64,000 bases of DNA from Buchnera aphidicola (Aphis helianthi) (GTDB taxonomy: Bacteria; Pseudomonadota; Gammaproteobacteria; Enterobacterales; Enterobacteriaceae), in assembly GCF_005083845.1 (NCBI RefSeq), contig NZ_CP034894.1, forward strand, positions 372,001-436,000, written 5' to 3'. Of this stretch, positions 49,584 to 60,200 are shown piece after piece. Position 1 is the stretch's first letter. Each line of letters opens with the position of its first letter. A program made the translations under genes and the position numbers. The notes under the pieces were generated by a model. The model was not told where the DNA came from. It worked only from the letters and a program-made list of their open reading frames with translations, and did not search any database.

Positions 49584-50858
49584 ATGAATAAATTATATAT
49601 AGAGGGTAATAAAAAATTAAATGGAAATGTCTTGATTTCTGGTTCTAAAAACGCAGCTTTACCTATTTTATTTATGACAATATTAACAAAAGAAAAAATT
49701 GAAATAAGTAATATTCCAAAATTAACAGATATAAGTATAGCAATTAAAATACTTAGATCTTTAGGAATAAAAATAGTAAATAAAAATAAAACTTTATATA
49801 TTGATCCAAGTGTAATTAATATTTCTTGTCCATCATATAATCTAACTAATAAAATAAGAGCATCTATATGGATGTTAAGCCCACTTTTAACACGATTTGG
49901 AAAAGCTAAAATATTTTTTCCAGGTGGTTGTAAAATAGGTTGTAGACCTATTAATCTTCATTTAAAAGGCTTAATAGAATTAGGTGCTAAAATTGTTGAA
50001 AATGAAAATTATATTATTGCATCGATTCAAAAGCCTTTACAAGGCAAGTATATCTATATGGAAAAAGTTAGCGTTGGAGCAACTATTACCATTATGAGCG
50101 CTGCAATTTTAGCAAGGGGTTTGACAATAATTGACAATGCTGCTAAAGAACCAGAAATTATCGATGTTGCAAAATTCTTGAATACTTTAGGAGCTAATAT
50201 TACTGGCTCAGGAAGTAATAAAATATATATAAAAGGAGTATTAAAATTACATGGTGGATTCCATAAAATAATACCAGATCGAATTGAAACAGGAACTTTT
50301 TTAATAGCGGCCGCAATTTCTCAAGGATTGATTACATGTTATAACACCGAACCAAAACATTTAACAAACGTACTAAAAAAACTATCTGAAACTGGTGCAA
50401 AAATTCAAACTGGAAAAGATTGGATTAAACTGGATATGAAAGAAAAAAAACCTAAATCTGTAAATATTTCAACATCTCCATACCCAGGGTTTCCAACTGA
50501 TATGCAATCACAATTCACTTTACTTAATAGCATCTCTTCAGGTAAAAGTGTTATCATTGAAAATATATTTGAAAATCGTTTTTCTTATGTTACAGAATTA
50601 ATTAAAATGGGAGCTAAAATAGAAATTAAAAATAATTATATTATTTGCAAAGGTATTCCAAAATTATATGCTAAAAATTTATTTTCTACTGATTTAAGAG
50701 GTTCGGCTACATTAATTTTAGCAGGTTGTATTGCAAAAGGTATTACAGTAGTTAATAATATTCATCATTTCAAAAGAGGATATGAATCATTTTTAAAAAA
50801 ATTAAATAAATTAGGTGCAAATATTCAATATATTAATAATAATTTTTCAATTTTTTAA
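49584..50858 (+). CDS. murA: UDP-N-acetylglucosamine 1-carboxyvinyltransferase MurA
   Basis: First committed step of peptidoglycan synthesis: adds enolpyruvate to UDP-GlcNAc. It has 424 residues (419 in E. coli). LISGSKNAALPILF is near 15-28. The active-site cysteine, target of fosfomycin, is in FPGGCKIGCRPI near residue 116. PDRIETGTFLIAAAIS near 228 and PGFPTDMQSQFTLL near 302 are substrate-site motifs. It uses the product of the GlmM pathway encoded at 44153-45492. Confidence 0.97.
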   Translation: MNKLYIEGNKKLNGNVLISGSKNAALPILFMTILTKEKIEISNIPKLTDISIAIKILRSLGIKIVNKNKTLYIDPSVINISCPSYNLTNKIRASIWMLSPLLTRFGKAKIFFPGGCKIGCRPINLHLKGLIELGAKIVENENYIIASIQKPLQGKYIYMEKVSVGATITIMSAAILARGLTIIDNAAKEPEIIDVAKFLNTLGANITGSGSNKIYIKGVLKLHGGFHKIIPDRIETGTFLIAAAISQGLITCYNTEPKHLTNVLKKLSETGAKIQTGKDWIKLDMKEKKPKSVNISTSPYPGFPTDMQSQFTLLNSISSGKSVIIENIFENRFSYVTELIKMGAKIEIKNNYIICKGIPKLYAKNLFSTDLRGSATLILAGCIAKGITVVNNIHHFKRGYESFLKKLNKLGANIQYINNNFSIF

Positions 50859-50928
50859 TCTTAATATATCAAATAAGTAATTAATATTTCATTAATTAAA
50901 AATAAATAAAAAATAATTGGAGTATTAT

Positions 50929-51252
50929 ATGTATGCAGTTTTATTAAGTGGTGGAAAACAATATCGAGTTAAAAAAAATCAAGTAATTCAATTAGAAAAA
51001 TTAAACTATCCAACTGGTTCAATAGTAGAATTTAAAAATATTTTGATGATTTCAAATAAAGATGAAATAAATATAGGAAATCCTTTTTTAACTGGCAGTA
51101 ATGTTAAAGTATGTATTAAAGATCATGGTAGATTAAAAAAAATTAAAGTAATAAAATTTAATCGTCGTAAACATTATAAAAAACAGCAAGGTCATCGTCA
51201 ATATTTTACTAATGTAAAAATTATAGATATTTATAATAATGTAGAGAACTAA
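50929..51252 (+). CDS. rplU: Ribosomal protein L21
   Basis: 50S subunit protein. Start set at [18 protein letters not shown], matching E. coli MYAVFQSGGKQHRV; a TTG 12 bases upstream is part of the TTGGAG Shine-Dalgarno. It has 107 residues (103 in E. coli). The C-terminal rRNA-binding segment [18 protein letters not shown] is near 78-95. The rpmA ATG follows one base after the stop, and obgE comes next, the conserved rplU-rpmA-obgE operon. Confidence 0.97.
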   Translation: MYAVLLSGGKQYRVKKNQVIQLEKLNYPTGSIVEFKNILMISNKDEINIGNPFLTGSNVKVCIKDHGRLKKIKVIKFNRRKHYKKQQGHRQYFTNVKIIDIYNNVEN

Positions 51253-51253
51253 T

Positions 51254-51508
51254 ATGGCACATAAAAAAGCTGGCGGCTCAACTAGAAACGGAAGAGATTC
51301 GAACGCTCAAAGATTAGGTGTAAAACGTTTTGGTGGTGAATTAGTAATGGCAGGTAGTATTATTGTCAGACAAAGAGGAACAAAATTTCATCCAGGAAAA
51401 AATGTAGGTTGCGGAAAAGATCATACTATTTTTGCAATTACTAAGGGAAAAATAGAATTTAAAAGAAAAGGAATAAACAAAAGAACATATATTAATGTTA
51501 TTAATTAA
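51254..51508 (+). CDS. rpmA: Ribosomal protein L27
   Basis: 50S protein whose N-terminal tail reaches the peptidyl transferase centre. It has 84 residues (85 in E. coli). [20 protein letters not shown] is the canonical start, followed by LGVKRFGGE and [15 protein letters not shown]. It begins one base after rplU, so it is translationally coupled. Confidence 0.98.
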   Translation: MAHKKAGGSTRNGRDSNAQRLGVKRFGGELVMAGSIIVRQRGTKFHPGKNVGCGKDHTIFAITKGKIEFKRKGINKRTYINVIN

Positions 51509-51525
51509 ACAATTAATATTTTTAA

Positions 51526-51545
51526 AAACCCCTTTTTTTAGGGGT
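51526..51545 (+). terminator. Weak hairpin after rpmA
   Basis: AACCCC-type arm pairs with GGGGT around a T-rich eight-base loop, 18 bases after rpmA. The stem is only about five base pairs and lacks a downstream T tract, so it may only attenuate transcription into obgE. Confidence 0.35.
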
Positions 51546-51608
51546 ATTAGCTTGTCATAAAAAAATATTTTTAAAAATTATAGTTATTTTTAAAAACAAG
51601 GAATATAA

Positions 51609-52610
<1,002 letters not shown>

Positions 52611-52683
52611 AATTTTTTTAGGTTTATTTTTTTAATTTTTAGTTTGTTTAAAATAAAACTATAAAATTATGAAAAAATTGATA

Positions 52684-52720
52684 AAAGAACTCGGTTTATT
52701 ATGAAGAAACCAAGTTCTTT
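52684..52720 (-). terminator. Terminator between obgE and rpsI
   Basis: AAAGAACTCGGTTT pairs with AAACCAAGTTCTTT over 14 positions, with one wobble on the minus strand, around a nine-base loop. On the minus strand it lies 23 bases after the rpsI stop and is followed by TTTTATC and T-rich DNA. The genes converge, so it may also serve obgE. Confidence 0.85.
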
Positions 52721-52743
52721 AAGATAAAATTTATTATTTAATT

Positions 52744-53136
52744 CTAACGTTTAGAAAACTGTATACGTTTTCTAGATTTACGAAAACCTACCTTTTTTCG
52801 TTCTACTTGTCTTGAATCACGTGTAACGAATCCAGATTTTCTTAATTCACTACGTAATAATTGGTTATAATCAATTAAAGCTCGAGTAATTCCTTGTCTA
52901 ATTGCACCTGCTTGTCCCGAAATACCTCCTCCTTTAACTGTAATATAAATATCAAAATTATTTATCATATCTGTTAATATTAATGGTTGACGAACAATCA
53001 TACAAGAAGTTTCTCGACCAAAATAATCATTTAATAAACGTTTATTTACAACTATTTTACCTGTCCCAGGTCTAAGAAAAACTCTAGCAGAAGAACTTTT
53101 ACGACGACCAGTTCCGTAATTTTGAATTTTCATCAT
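52744..53136 (-). CDS. rpsI: Ribosomal protein S9
   Basis: 30S protein whose C-terminal tail contacts P-site tRNA. The 130 residues equal the E. coli length. [18 protein letters not shown] near 6-23, [19 protein letters not shown] near 67-85 and the C-terminal [15 protein letters not shown] are diagnostic. It follows rplM by 22 bases, the universal rplM-rpsI pair. Confidence 0.98.
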   Translation of the reverse strand: MMKIQNYGTGRRKSSSARVFLRPGTGKIVVNKRLLNDYFGRETSCMIVRQPLILTDMINNFDIYITVKGGGISGQAGAIRQGITRALIDYNQLLRSELRKSGFVTRDSRQVERKKVGFRKSRKRIQFSKR

Positions 53137-53158
53137 GTATTTTTTTAAAAAACCTTTA

Positions 53159-53587
53159 TTAAATATTTAAAAATTGCGGACATTGTGCTATATGATTATG
53201 ATTTTCATCTGAAAAAACTTTTAATTTTTTAAACATTAAACGACCTAAAGGACCTTTTGGTAGCATTCCTTTAACTGCTATTTCAATAATTTTTTCAGGA
53301 TTTTTTGCCATAATTTCTTCAAATTTAAATTTTTTTATTCCACCAACATAACCTGTATGATGATAATACATTTTATTATATTTCTTTTTACCTGTAACCA
53401 ATATTTTAGAAGCATTTAAAACTATAATATAATCACCAACATCCAGATGCGGTGTATATTGAACTTTATGCTTACCTCTAAGACGTAAAGATAAAGCACT
53501 AGCAAGTCTTCCTAAAACTTTGTTAGTAGCATCAACATAAAACCAATCTCTATGTATATTTTTTTCCTTAATTGAAAAAGTTTTCAT
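53159..53587 (-). CDS. rplM: Ribosomal protein L13
   Basis: Early-assembly 50S protein. Start set at [11 protein letters not shown], aligning with E. coli MKTFTAKPE and giving exactly 142 residues; a GTG 12 bases upstream overlaps the likely Shine-Dalgarno GTGAG. Diagnostic segments are [17 protein letters not shown] near 17-33, [12 protein letters not shown] near 52-63, [12 protein letters not shown] near 74-85 and MLPKGPLGR near 111. Confidence 0.97.
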   Translation of the reverse strand: MKTFSIKEKNIHRDWFYVDATNKVLGRLASALSLRLRGKHKVQYTPHLDVGDYIIVLNASKILVTGKKKYNKMYYHHTGYVGGIKKFKFEEIMAKNPEKIIEIAVKGMLPKGPLGRLMFKKLKVFSDENHNHIAQCPQFLNI

Positions 53588-53746
53588 TAAACGACTCACT
53601 TATAAAAATTATATATAAAAGAATACTATGATTAGAATTAATAAGATACAGTAAATATATTATCATTTATCATATCTAGGAAAATATTTAAAAAAATTAA
53701 TAATTATTAAATAAAACTTTTTATAATAATTTTTTTAAAAAACAAC

Positions 53747-53772
53747 ATACTGTTTTTATATAAAAATAGTAT
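53747..53772. promoter_or_regulatory. 26-base palindrome in the rplM-pheA divergent region
   Basis: ATACTGTTTTTATA is followed directly by TATAAAAATAGTAT, with one G-T wobble in the symmetry. It lies between divergent genes, about 110 bases before pheA, and a TATAAT hexamer follows at 53777-53782. It could be an operator or simply a loop-less A/T palindrome. The E. coli pheL leader and attenuator are not seen. Confidence 0.3.
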
Positions 53773-53882
53773 ATTATATAATGTGTTATTATTTTTTAAA
53801 TTTAAAAAAATTAATACTAATTAAATAAAAATATTTTATTTTAATCTGAAACATATTAGATATTTAATAGGTAAAATAAACT

Positions 53883-55028
53883 ATGCTGTCTAAAAATGAT
53901 TTATTAAATTTTCGCAATGAAATTAACAACATTGATAAAGAAATCGTTACGTTGCTCGCAAAAAGAAAAAAATTAGTATTAAATATAGCTCAATCTAAAA
54001 TACAAAACAATCAACCTATACGTGATAAAGATCGTGAAAAAAACTTATTAGCTGAATTAATTAATATAGGAAAAAAAGAAAATTTAAATCCTGACTATAT
54101 AATACGTTTATTTCAATTAATAATTGAGGAATCTATAATTATTCAAAAAACATTATTAAAAAAATTACAAAATAATAAAAATATAAATAAAACTATTTTT
54201 TCGTTTCTTGGCTCTAAAGGTTCTTATTCACATATTGCAGCATCTAAATATGCAAAAAAAAAATTAAAAATATTTGTTGAAAAAGAATGCTTTAATTTTA
54301 AAGAAGTTGTTCAATCAGTTGAAAATAGCAAATCACATTATGCTATTTTACCAATAGAAAATAGTTGCTCAGGTCCTATCAATGAAATATTTAACATTTT
54401 GAAAAATACAAATTTATTTATTGTTGGGGAAATCAAAATTCATATAAATCATTGTTTATTAGCAATAAAAAATGTTGAACTTAATGCTATTAAAAAAATA
54501 TATAGTCATTCTCAACCATTTAAACAATGTAGTAAATTTGTTAATCAATTTCCGCATTGGAAAATTGAATACACTAACAGTACAACAGATGCAATTAAAA
54601 AAGTTATTAAAAATAATAAAACTACTAATGCAGTTTTGGGAAGTGACATAGGTAATAAACTTTATGGATTAAAAATTTTATCTGAAAACATATCAAATAA
54701 AAAAAATAATATTACAAGATTCATTTGTTTATCGAAAATACCTGTTAAAATTCTTTTAAATATACCAGTAAAAACCACAATAATATTTACTCTAGAAAAA
54801 ACATCAAAAAAACTTGACGAAATTATTTCAATGCTAAAACAAAAAAAAATTATTATAAAATTACTAACTTTTTATAATACTAAGTCACAAGAAAAAATAT
54901 TTTATCTTGATATTAAAGAAAATTTATCATCTAATATAATACAGGATGTTATTACAAAAATTCAAAAAATTACAAATTTCATCAAAATATTAGGTTGTTA
55001 TCCTATAGAAAATAAAAAACTTGATTAA
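53883..55028 (+). CDS. pheA: Bifunctional chorismate mutase / prephenate dehydratase
   Basis: Converts chorismate via prephenate to phenylpyruvate, the route to phenylalanine. It has 381 residues (386 in E. coli). The chorismate mutase domain (1-90) contains RNEINNIDKEIVTLLAKRKKLV. The dehydratase domain (105-285) has FLGSKGSYSHIAA, LPIENSCSGPINE near 158 and the catalytic region near VKNNKTTNAVLGS. The ACT domain (about 295-375) keeps IFYLDIKENL and LGCYP. However, the GALV and ESRP motifs that bind phenylalanine in E. coli read KKLD (near 310) and TFYN (near 329). Feedback inhibition is therefore probably relaxed. Confidence 0.96.
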   Translation: MLSKNDLLNFRNEINNIDKEIVTLLAKRKKLVLNIAQSKIQNNQPIRDKDREKNLLAELINIGKKENLNPDYIIRLFQLIIEESIIIQKTLLKKLQNNKNINKTIFSFLGSKGSYSHIAASKYAKKKLKIFVEKECFNFKEVVQSVENSKSHYAILPIENSCSGPINEIFNILKNTNLFIVGEIKIHINHCLLAIKNVELNAIKKIYSHSQPFKQCSKFVNQFPHWKIEYTNSTTDAIKKVIKNNKTTNAVLGSDIGNKLYGLKILSENISNKKNNITRFICLSKIPVKILLNIPVKTTIIFTLEKTSKKLDEIISMLKQKKIIIKLLTFYNTKSQEKIFYLDIKENLSSNIIQDVITKIQKITNFIKILGCYPIENKKLD

Positions 55029-55128
55029 TTAAACTATTTTAAATATTTATCTGTTAAAAAATATTTTAAAAATTAATCAAAATATTATATAAAACAATTT
55101 AATATTAATTTATAAAAGAGCAAGAAAT

Positions 55129-56481
55129 ATGTTTAGTAACTTAACTGAACGTCTCTCAAAAAGTTTACGTAATATCATTAACAAAGGAAGACTGACAGAA
55201 GAAAACATTAAAGATACTATTAGAGAAGTAAGAAAAGCATTATTAGAAGCAGACGTTACATTATCAGTAATAAAAAAATTTATAAAAAATGTTACACAAA
55301 AATCTATTGGTTATGAAATTAACAAAAGCCTTACTCCTGGACAAGAATTTATAAAAATTGTAAGAAATGAACTAATTTCAGCTATGGGCGAAAAAGACAA
55401 TGATTTAAATTTATCTGTTCGACCACCTGCAGTAATATTAATAGTTGGTTTACAGGGAGTAGGAAAAACTACTACTGTAGCAAAACTAGCCAAATGGATA
55501 CAGGAAAAATATAAAAAAAAGATACTTGTCACATCTACTGATATATATCGTGCTGCTGCTATTAAACAACTTGAAGTTTTATCTGAACAAATTAATATAA
55601 ATTTTTATTTATCTAATATTAATCAAACACCAATCAAAATAACAGAAGAAGCAGTTAATCATGCCAAACTAAAACTATATGATATCTTATTAATAGATAC
55701 AGCAGGACGTTTGCATATCGATGAAACAATGATGAATGAGGTGCAGGAAATACAAAATTTTTCCAACCCAATTGAAACACTATTAGTAGTTGATTCTATG
55801 ATGGGTCAAGATGCAATTAATATGGCAACAAGTTTTAATCAATATTTATCTATATCTGGTATTATATTAACTAAAACTGATAGCGATGCTAGAAGCGGAA
55901 TTGCATTATCAATGCGCTATATTACTGGAAAACCTATTAAATTTATAGGAACAGGAGAAAAATTAACAAATTTAGAAATATTTAATCCAGAACGTATAGC
56001 TGATAAAATTTTAGGAATGAATAAAGTTATATCTATTATTAAAGATATTGAAGAAAAAATTAATCAATCTCATGTAAAAAACTTAACTAACAAACTTAAA
56101 AAAGGTCATGATTTTAATTTAAATGACTTTTTAACACAAATAAAAGAAATGAAAAAAATGGGGGGGTTAAATTACTTTATAGATAAGTTTACAAATAATA
56201 AAATGATATCAGATAATCTATTATTGGATAATGATAAATATGCTCTAAATAAAATAGAAGCCATAATATATTCAATGACGCCGAAAGAAAGAAATAACCC
56301 AATGATTATAAAAGGTTCTCGTAAGAGAAGAATTGCTTTAGGGTCTGGTACACAAATTCAAGATATAAATAAATTATTAAAAAATTTTGATAATATAAAA
56401 AGAATTATGAAAAAAATTAAAAATAATGGAATCGGAAAAATTATTCGTAATATTAAAAATATATTACCTAAACATTTTTAA
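55129..56481 (+). CDS. ffh: Signal recognition particle protein Ffh
   Basis: GTPase subunit of SRP that targets inner-membrane proteins to SecYEG with 4.5S RNA and FtsY. It has 450 residues (453 in E. coli). N domain 1-90 (FSNLTERLSKSLRNI). G domain with P-loop GLQGVGKTTTVAKLA near 106, DTAGRLHIDE near 190 and TKTDSDARSG near 247. The M domain (about 325-435) carries RKRRIALGSGTQIQDINKLLKNF, the RNA-binding helices. The Met-rich groove is partly replaced by Ile, Lys and Asn, as the A/T bias predicts. Confidence 0.97.
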   Translation: MFSNLTERLSKSLRNIINKGRLTEENIKDTIREVRKALLEADVTLSVIKKFIKNVTQKSIGYEINKSLTPGQEFIKIVRNELISAMGEKDNDLNLSVRPPAVILIVGLQGVGKTTTVAKLAKWIQEKYKKKILVTSTDIYRAAAIKQLEVLSEQININFYLSNINQTPIKITEEAVNHAKLKLYDILLIDTAGRLHIDETMMNEVQEIQNFSNPIETLLVVDSMMGQDAINMATSFNQYLSISGIILTKTDSDARSGIALSMRYITGKPIKFIGTGEKLTNLEIFNPERIADKILGMNKVISIIKDIEEKINQSHVKNLTNKLKKGHDFNLNDFLTQIKEMKKMGGLNYFIDKFTNNKMISDNLLLDNDKYALNKIEAIIYSMTPKERNNPMIIKGSRKRRIALGSGTQIQDINKLLKNFDNIKRIMKKIKNNGIGKIIRNIKNILPKHF

Positions 56482-56560
56482 AAATATACCAACATAATTA
56501 TGTTAATTAATTTAATAAAAAAATAATTGTATTGTTAAAGAAATTTTAAAGGAGAAAAAA

Positions 56561-56818
56561 ATGGTAAAAATTCGATTAGCTCGATATGGTAATAAAAAAC
56601 GTCCATTTTATAAAGTAGTAGCAGCTGATAGTCGTTTTTCTAGAGATGGTCGTTTTATCGAAGGATTAGGTTACTTTAATCCATTATCTAAAGATACTAC
56701 TCATTCTATCAAATTAAATATCAATCGTATTGAATATTGGCAAAATAATGGAGCAAAACTTTCAGAACGATTAAAAAAATTAATTAAGTTATTTAACAAA
56801 AATAAGGAAATATTATAA
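56561..56818 (+). CDS. rpsP: Ribosomal protein S16
   Basis: 30S assembly protein. It has 85 residues (82 in E. coli). MVKIRLARYGNKKRPFYKVV is the canonical start, followed by ADSRFSRDGRFIEGLGYFNP near 22-41. A strong AAAGGAGAA Shine-Dalgarno precedes the ATG. Its stop overlaps the likely start of rimM. Conserved rpsP-rimM-trmD-rplS operon. Confidence 0.98.
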   Translation: MVKIRLARYGNKKRPFYKVVAADSRFSRDGRFIEGLGYFNPLSKDTTHSIKLNINRIEYWQNNGAKLSERLKKLIKLFNKNKEIL

Positions 56819-57345
56819 ATATTAAATTAAATAAGTCAATTGATCCTATTCTAGTAGGAAAAATTGGAAAAGTTTACGGAATATTAGGTTGGATCAATTT
56901 TTTTTCTTTTACAGAAATTAAAGAAAAAATTTTTAATTATTATCCATGGTTTATTTTAAAAAACAAAAAATGGGAAAGTATTCAATTAAAAAATTGGAAA
57001 CAACATAAGAATCATTTTATTATTCAAATTAATAATGTTATAGATCGATCAATTGCTAATACATGGACTAATACTGATATTTTTATAGATAAAAATAATC
57101 TTCCAAAACTTAAAAAAGATGAATATTATTGGCATGATATCATCCAATGTAAAATATTTAATACAAAAAATCAATATTTAGGTATAGTAATTAACTTAAT
57201 AAGTAATCAATATAATGATATTATGATTATACAAAATAACTTAAAAAAACAAAATATAAAAGACATAATGATTCCATTTATTAATCAAAAAATAATAAAA
57301 AATATAGATATTAAAAATAAAACTATAATAGTCAAATGGAATTAA
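56815..57345 (+). CDS. rimM: 16S rRNA processing protein RimM (non-ATG start)
   Basis: Helps 30S maturation, binding S19 near the head. The frame is open to TAA at 57345 and aligns along its length with E. coli RimM: SIDPILVGKIGKVYGILGW with PVDPIVLGKMGSSYGIRGW, YYPWF with YQPWF, DEYYWHDI with DYYWKDL, IPF near the end, and VKWN. No ATG, GTG or TTG occurs upstream in frame before the conserved block. The best candidate is ATA at 56815, six bases after TAAGGA and overlapping the rpsP TAA; ATT at 56812 or 56821 are alternatives. From ATA it has 176 residues (182 in E. coli). Easily missed by gene finders. Confidence 0.88.
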   Translation: MNIKLNKSIDPILVGKIGKVYGILGWINFFSFTEIKEKIFNYYPWFILKNKKWESIQLKNWKQHKNHFIIQINNVIDRSIANTWTNTDIFIDKNNLPKLKKDEYYWHDIIQCKIFNTKNQYLGIVINLISNQYNDIMIIQNNLKKQNIKDIMIPFINQKIIKNIDIKNKTIIVKWN

Positions 57346-57348
57346 AAT

Positions 57349-58115
57349 ATGATATTTAAATCAAAAAAAAAGATAATCGCACATTAATATCATTTTATAT
57401 CATTACAATATTTCCCGAAATGTTTTATTCTATTTCAAATTATGGAGTAACTGGAAAAGCAATTCAAAAAAAAATTATTAATCTTAATTATTTAAATCCA
57501 AGAGATTTTGCTAAAAATAAATATAAATCTATAGATGATCGTCCTTATGGAGGAGGGCCGGGAATGTTGATGAGTGTTCAACCACTATATTCATCAATCA
57601 AAAAAGCTAAATCTTTGTTGAAAGATGCGATAGTTATTTATTTATCTCCACAAGGAATAAAATTAAATCAAAATAACATTTATAAATTAATTCAAAGGAA
57701 AGAGATTATTTTTGTATGTGGTAGATATGAAGGAATAGATCAAAGAATTATTGATTCTTTAATTGACGAAGAATGGTCAATAGGGGACTATATACTCACT
57801 GGAGGAGAACTTGCAGCAATGGTAATAATAGATTCTATTGCAAGATTTATTCCTGGTGTTATTAACACAAAAAAATCAGCAGAAAAAGAATCTTTTTATA
57901 ATAACTTACTTGATTATCCAAATTATACTAGACCAAAAACAATATATGAAATGACAGTTCCAGATATATTGCTTTCTGGGAATCATAATAAAATTAGATT
58001 ATGGCGTTTACAAAAATCTTTAGAAATAACTTTACAAAAAAGACCAGATTTATTGGAAAAAAAGTTGTTTAATAAAGAAGAAAAAGTAATTTTAAATAAA
58101 TTTAAAAAAAAATAA
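57349..58115 (+). CDS. trmD: tRNA (guanine-37 N1) methyltransferase TrmD, 5' end out of frame
   Basis: Makes m1G37, which prevents +1 frameshifting. The SPOUT-fold knot motifs are intact: DDRPYGGGPGMLM near 40, YLSPQG, FVCGRYEGIDQR, SIGDYILTGGELAA and LLSGNHNKIRLWR. The conserved N-terminus (IITIFPEMF, E. coli IISLFPEMF) lies upstream of the first in-frame ATG at 57420. The ATG at 57349, three bases after rimM, is one base out of frame because of nine A at 57363-57371. With ten A the protein would be 255 residues, the same as E. coli. An alternative is initiation at ATA 57387, which would align start to start. Followed by rplS. Confidence 0.88.
57363..57371 (+). repeat. A9 homopolymer at the trmD 5' end
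   Basis: Nine consecutive A. Ten would join the ATG at 57349 to the conserved TrmD frame; with nine the ATG frame ends at a TAA at 57385. Confidence 0.8.
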
Positions 58116-58155
58116 AAATATTGTTTACTGATAATGATTTTATTAAGAGGCGAAA

Positions 58156-58503
58156 ATGATAAATATCATTCAAAAAATAGAACAAGAACAACTAAAAAAA
58201 AATATACCTAACTTTCGACCTGGAGATACAGTAGAAGTAAAAGTATGGGTAATTGAAGGAACTAAAAAACGTTTACAATCTTTTGAAGGGATAGTAATTG
58301 CTATAAAAAATCGATCTTTAAATTCATCTTTTACTGTTCGTAAAATTGCCAATGGAGAAGCTGTAGAGCGAGTATTTCAAACTCATTCTTATAATATTGA
58401 CAATATTATTATTAAAAGAAAAGGATTAGTCAGAAAAGCAAAATTATATTATTTAAGAACACGTACTGGAAAATCTGCTAGAATTAAAGAAAAAATTAAA
58501 TAA
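58156..58503 (+). CDS. rplS: Ribosomal protein L19
   Basis: 50S protein at the subunit interface. The 115 residues equal the E. coli length. [20 protein letters not shown] at the start, [20 protein letters not shown] near 21-40, [11 protein letters not shown] near 41-51 and the C-terminal [17 protein letters not shown] are diagnostic. AAGAGGCG supplies the Shine-Dalgarno. Last gene of the ffh/rpsP operon, followed by a terminator. Confidence 0.98.
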   Translation: MINIIQKIEQEQLKKNIPNFRPGDTVEVKVWVIEGTKKRLQSFEGIVIAIKNRSLNSSFTVRKIANGEAVERVFQTHSYNIDNIIIKRKGLVRKAKLYYLRTRTGKSARIKEKIK

Positions 58504-58523
58504 TTTTTTTAAAAAAATAAATA

Positions 58524-58551
58524 TGCAGTCACGACGTTATTCTTGACTGCA
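58524..58551. terminator. Bidirectional terminator between rplS and tldD
   Basis: TGCAGTCA and TGACTGCA form an 8-bp perfect stem around a 12-base loop, between convergent genes. On the minus strand the stem is followed by ATATTTATTTTTTT; on the plus strand by A/T-rich DNA with TTTTATATTTTT. Confidence 0.8.
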
Positions 58552-58577
58552 CTAATACTTTTATATTTTTAAAAATA

Positions 58578-60032
58578 TTAAATAGTTCCACCTATAGTTA
58601 ATTTATCTATTTTCATAGAAGGTTGTCCTATACCTACAGGAATATTTTGACCTTCTTTACCACACATCCCCATACCTTGATCCATTTTTAGATCATTTCC
58701 AACCATAGATATTTTTTGCATAACTTCTACACCAGATCCTATTAATGTAGTATTTTTAATCGGAGTACAAATTTTTCCTTTTTTTATTAAATATGCTTCT
58801 GCAGTGGAAAAAACAAATTGTCCAGAAGTTATATCTACTTGACCACCTGAAAAATTAACAGCATATATTCCATAATCAACACTTTTAATGATATCTTCTA
58901 TCTTAGATACACCAGATAACATATATGTATTAGTCATTCTTGGCATTGGTAAATGTGAATAAGATTCACGACGGCCATTTCCAGTAGATTCAACGCCCAT
59001 TAGACGAGCATTAAGTTTATCTTGCATATATTTTTTTAAAATTCCATTTTCAATTAATATATTATATTTTCCGAAAACTCCTTCATCATCAATATTTAAT
59101 GAACCACGTTGATTTTTTATTGTTCCATCGTCAATTACAGTACATAATTCTGAAGCAACTTTTTCCCCAATCATATTAGTAAACGCTGAGGTACCTTTTC
59201 TATTAAAATCACCTTCTAAACCATGCCCTACAGCTTCATGTAGCAAAACACCTGGCCATCCAGATCCTAAAACAACCGGAAAAGTTCCGCAAGGAGCTTC
59301 TTTTGAAGATAAATTTAATAAAGCTATACGAACAGCTTCTTTAGTCCAATAATCAATTCTAATTTCTTCTAAAAAATCATCTTTATCTAAAAAAAAATTA
59401 TAATTAGTACGGCTTCCACCTCCACTTTTACCTCGTTCTATTTTCCCGTTTTCTTCTACTATAACACTAACTGAAAATTCAACTAATGGTCTTATATCTG
59501 TAGCTAATTTTCCATCAGTAGATACAATTAAAATTTTTTCATAAGATCCATTTAAATTAGCATGTACTTGTACTACACGATGATCAAAATTACGAGCAAT
59601 ATGATCTACTCTATAAAGTAAATTGGTTTTTTCGATAGAATTAAATTTTTTTAATGGATTTAAAATGTCATAAAAAGAATGCTTATTATTTTCTGTAAAT
59701 ATTTTTGTATTTATTTTTTTCTTTTTACTATCAATGATGCCTTTTGCTATTTGAGCGCTTTTTCTTATAGATTCTATTGATATTTGATCAGTATAGGAAA
59801 ATCCTGTTTTTTCACCAGATATTGCTCTTATACCTACACCTTGATCTATATGATAAGAACCTTCTTTAATAATTCGGTTTTCTAAAGACCAAGTCTCACA
59901 AATACGAGATTGAAAATATAAATCTCCATAATCTAAACCATGAATAGACATATCTTCTAATATTTCAGAAAGATCGTGACGACTTATTTTATTTATAGTT
60001 AATAAAGCTTCGCTAACTAATTCTAATGTCAT
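58578..60032 (-). CDS. tldD: Metalloprotease subunit TldD
   Basis: Partner of TldE/PmbA in a cytosolic heterodimeric metalloprotease that degrades unfolded peptides. It has 484 residues (481 in E. coli). The zinc-binding helix [11 protein letters not shown] (HExxxH) is near residue 265. Other blocks are [28 protein letters not shown] near 57-85, [12 protein letters not shown], and the C-terminal [18 protein letters not shown]. The other subunit gene is not in this window. Confidence 0.95.
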   Translation of the reverse strand: MTLELVSEALLTINKISRHDLSEILEDMSIHGLDYGDLYFQSRICETWSLENRIIKEGSYHIDQGVGIRAISGEKTGFSYTDQISIESIRKSAQIAKGIIDSKKKKINTKIFTENNKHSFYDILNPLKKFNSIEKTNLLYRVDHIARNFDHRVVQVHANLNGSYEKILIVSTDGKLATDIRPLVEFSVSVIVEENGKIERGKSGGGSRTNYNFFLDKDDFLEEIRIDYWTKEAVRIALLNLSSKEAPCGTFPVVLGSGWPGVLLHEAVGHGLEGDFNRKGTSAFTNMIGEKVASELCTVIDDGTIKNQRGSLNIDDEGVFGKYNILIENGILKKYMQDKLNARLMGVESTGNGRRESYSHLPMPRMTNTYMLSGVSKIEDIIKSVDYGIYAVNFSGGQVDITSGQFVFSTAEAYLIKKGKICTPIKNTTLIGSGVEVMQKISMVGNDLKMDQGMGMCGKEGQNIPVGIGQPSMKIDKLTIGGTI

Positions 60033-60200
60033 TTGAACTCACTTATTATTTTTTAAATATTATTATATTTATATTATAAAATATAAAAATAAAAAATAAA
60101 AAATATTTTTTATAAAAATATTATATATAATCTTAATAATTTATTATAAAATAGAATTTTAAACTTTTTAAATCAATTTAATTACTATATCAAATAAAAA

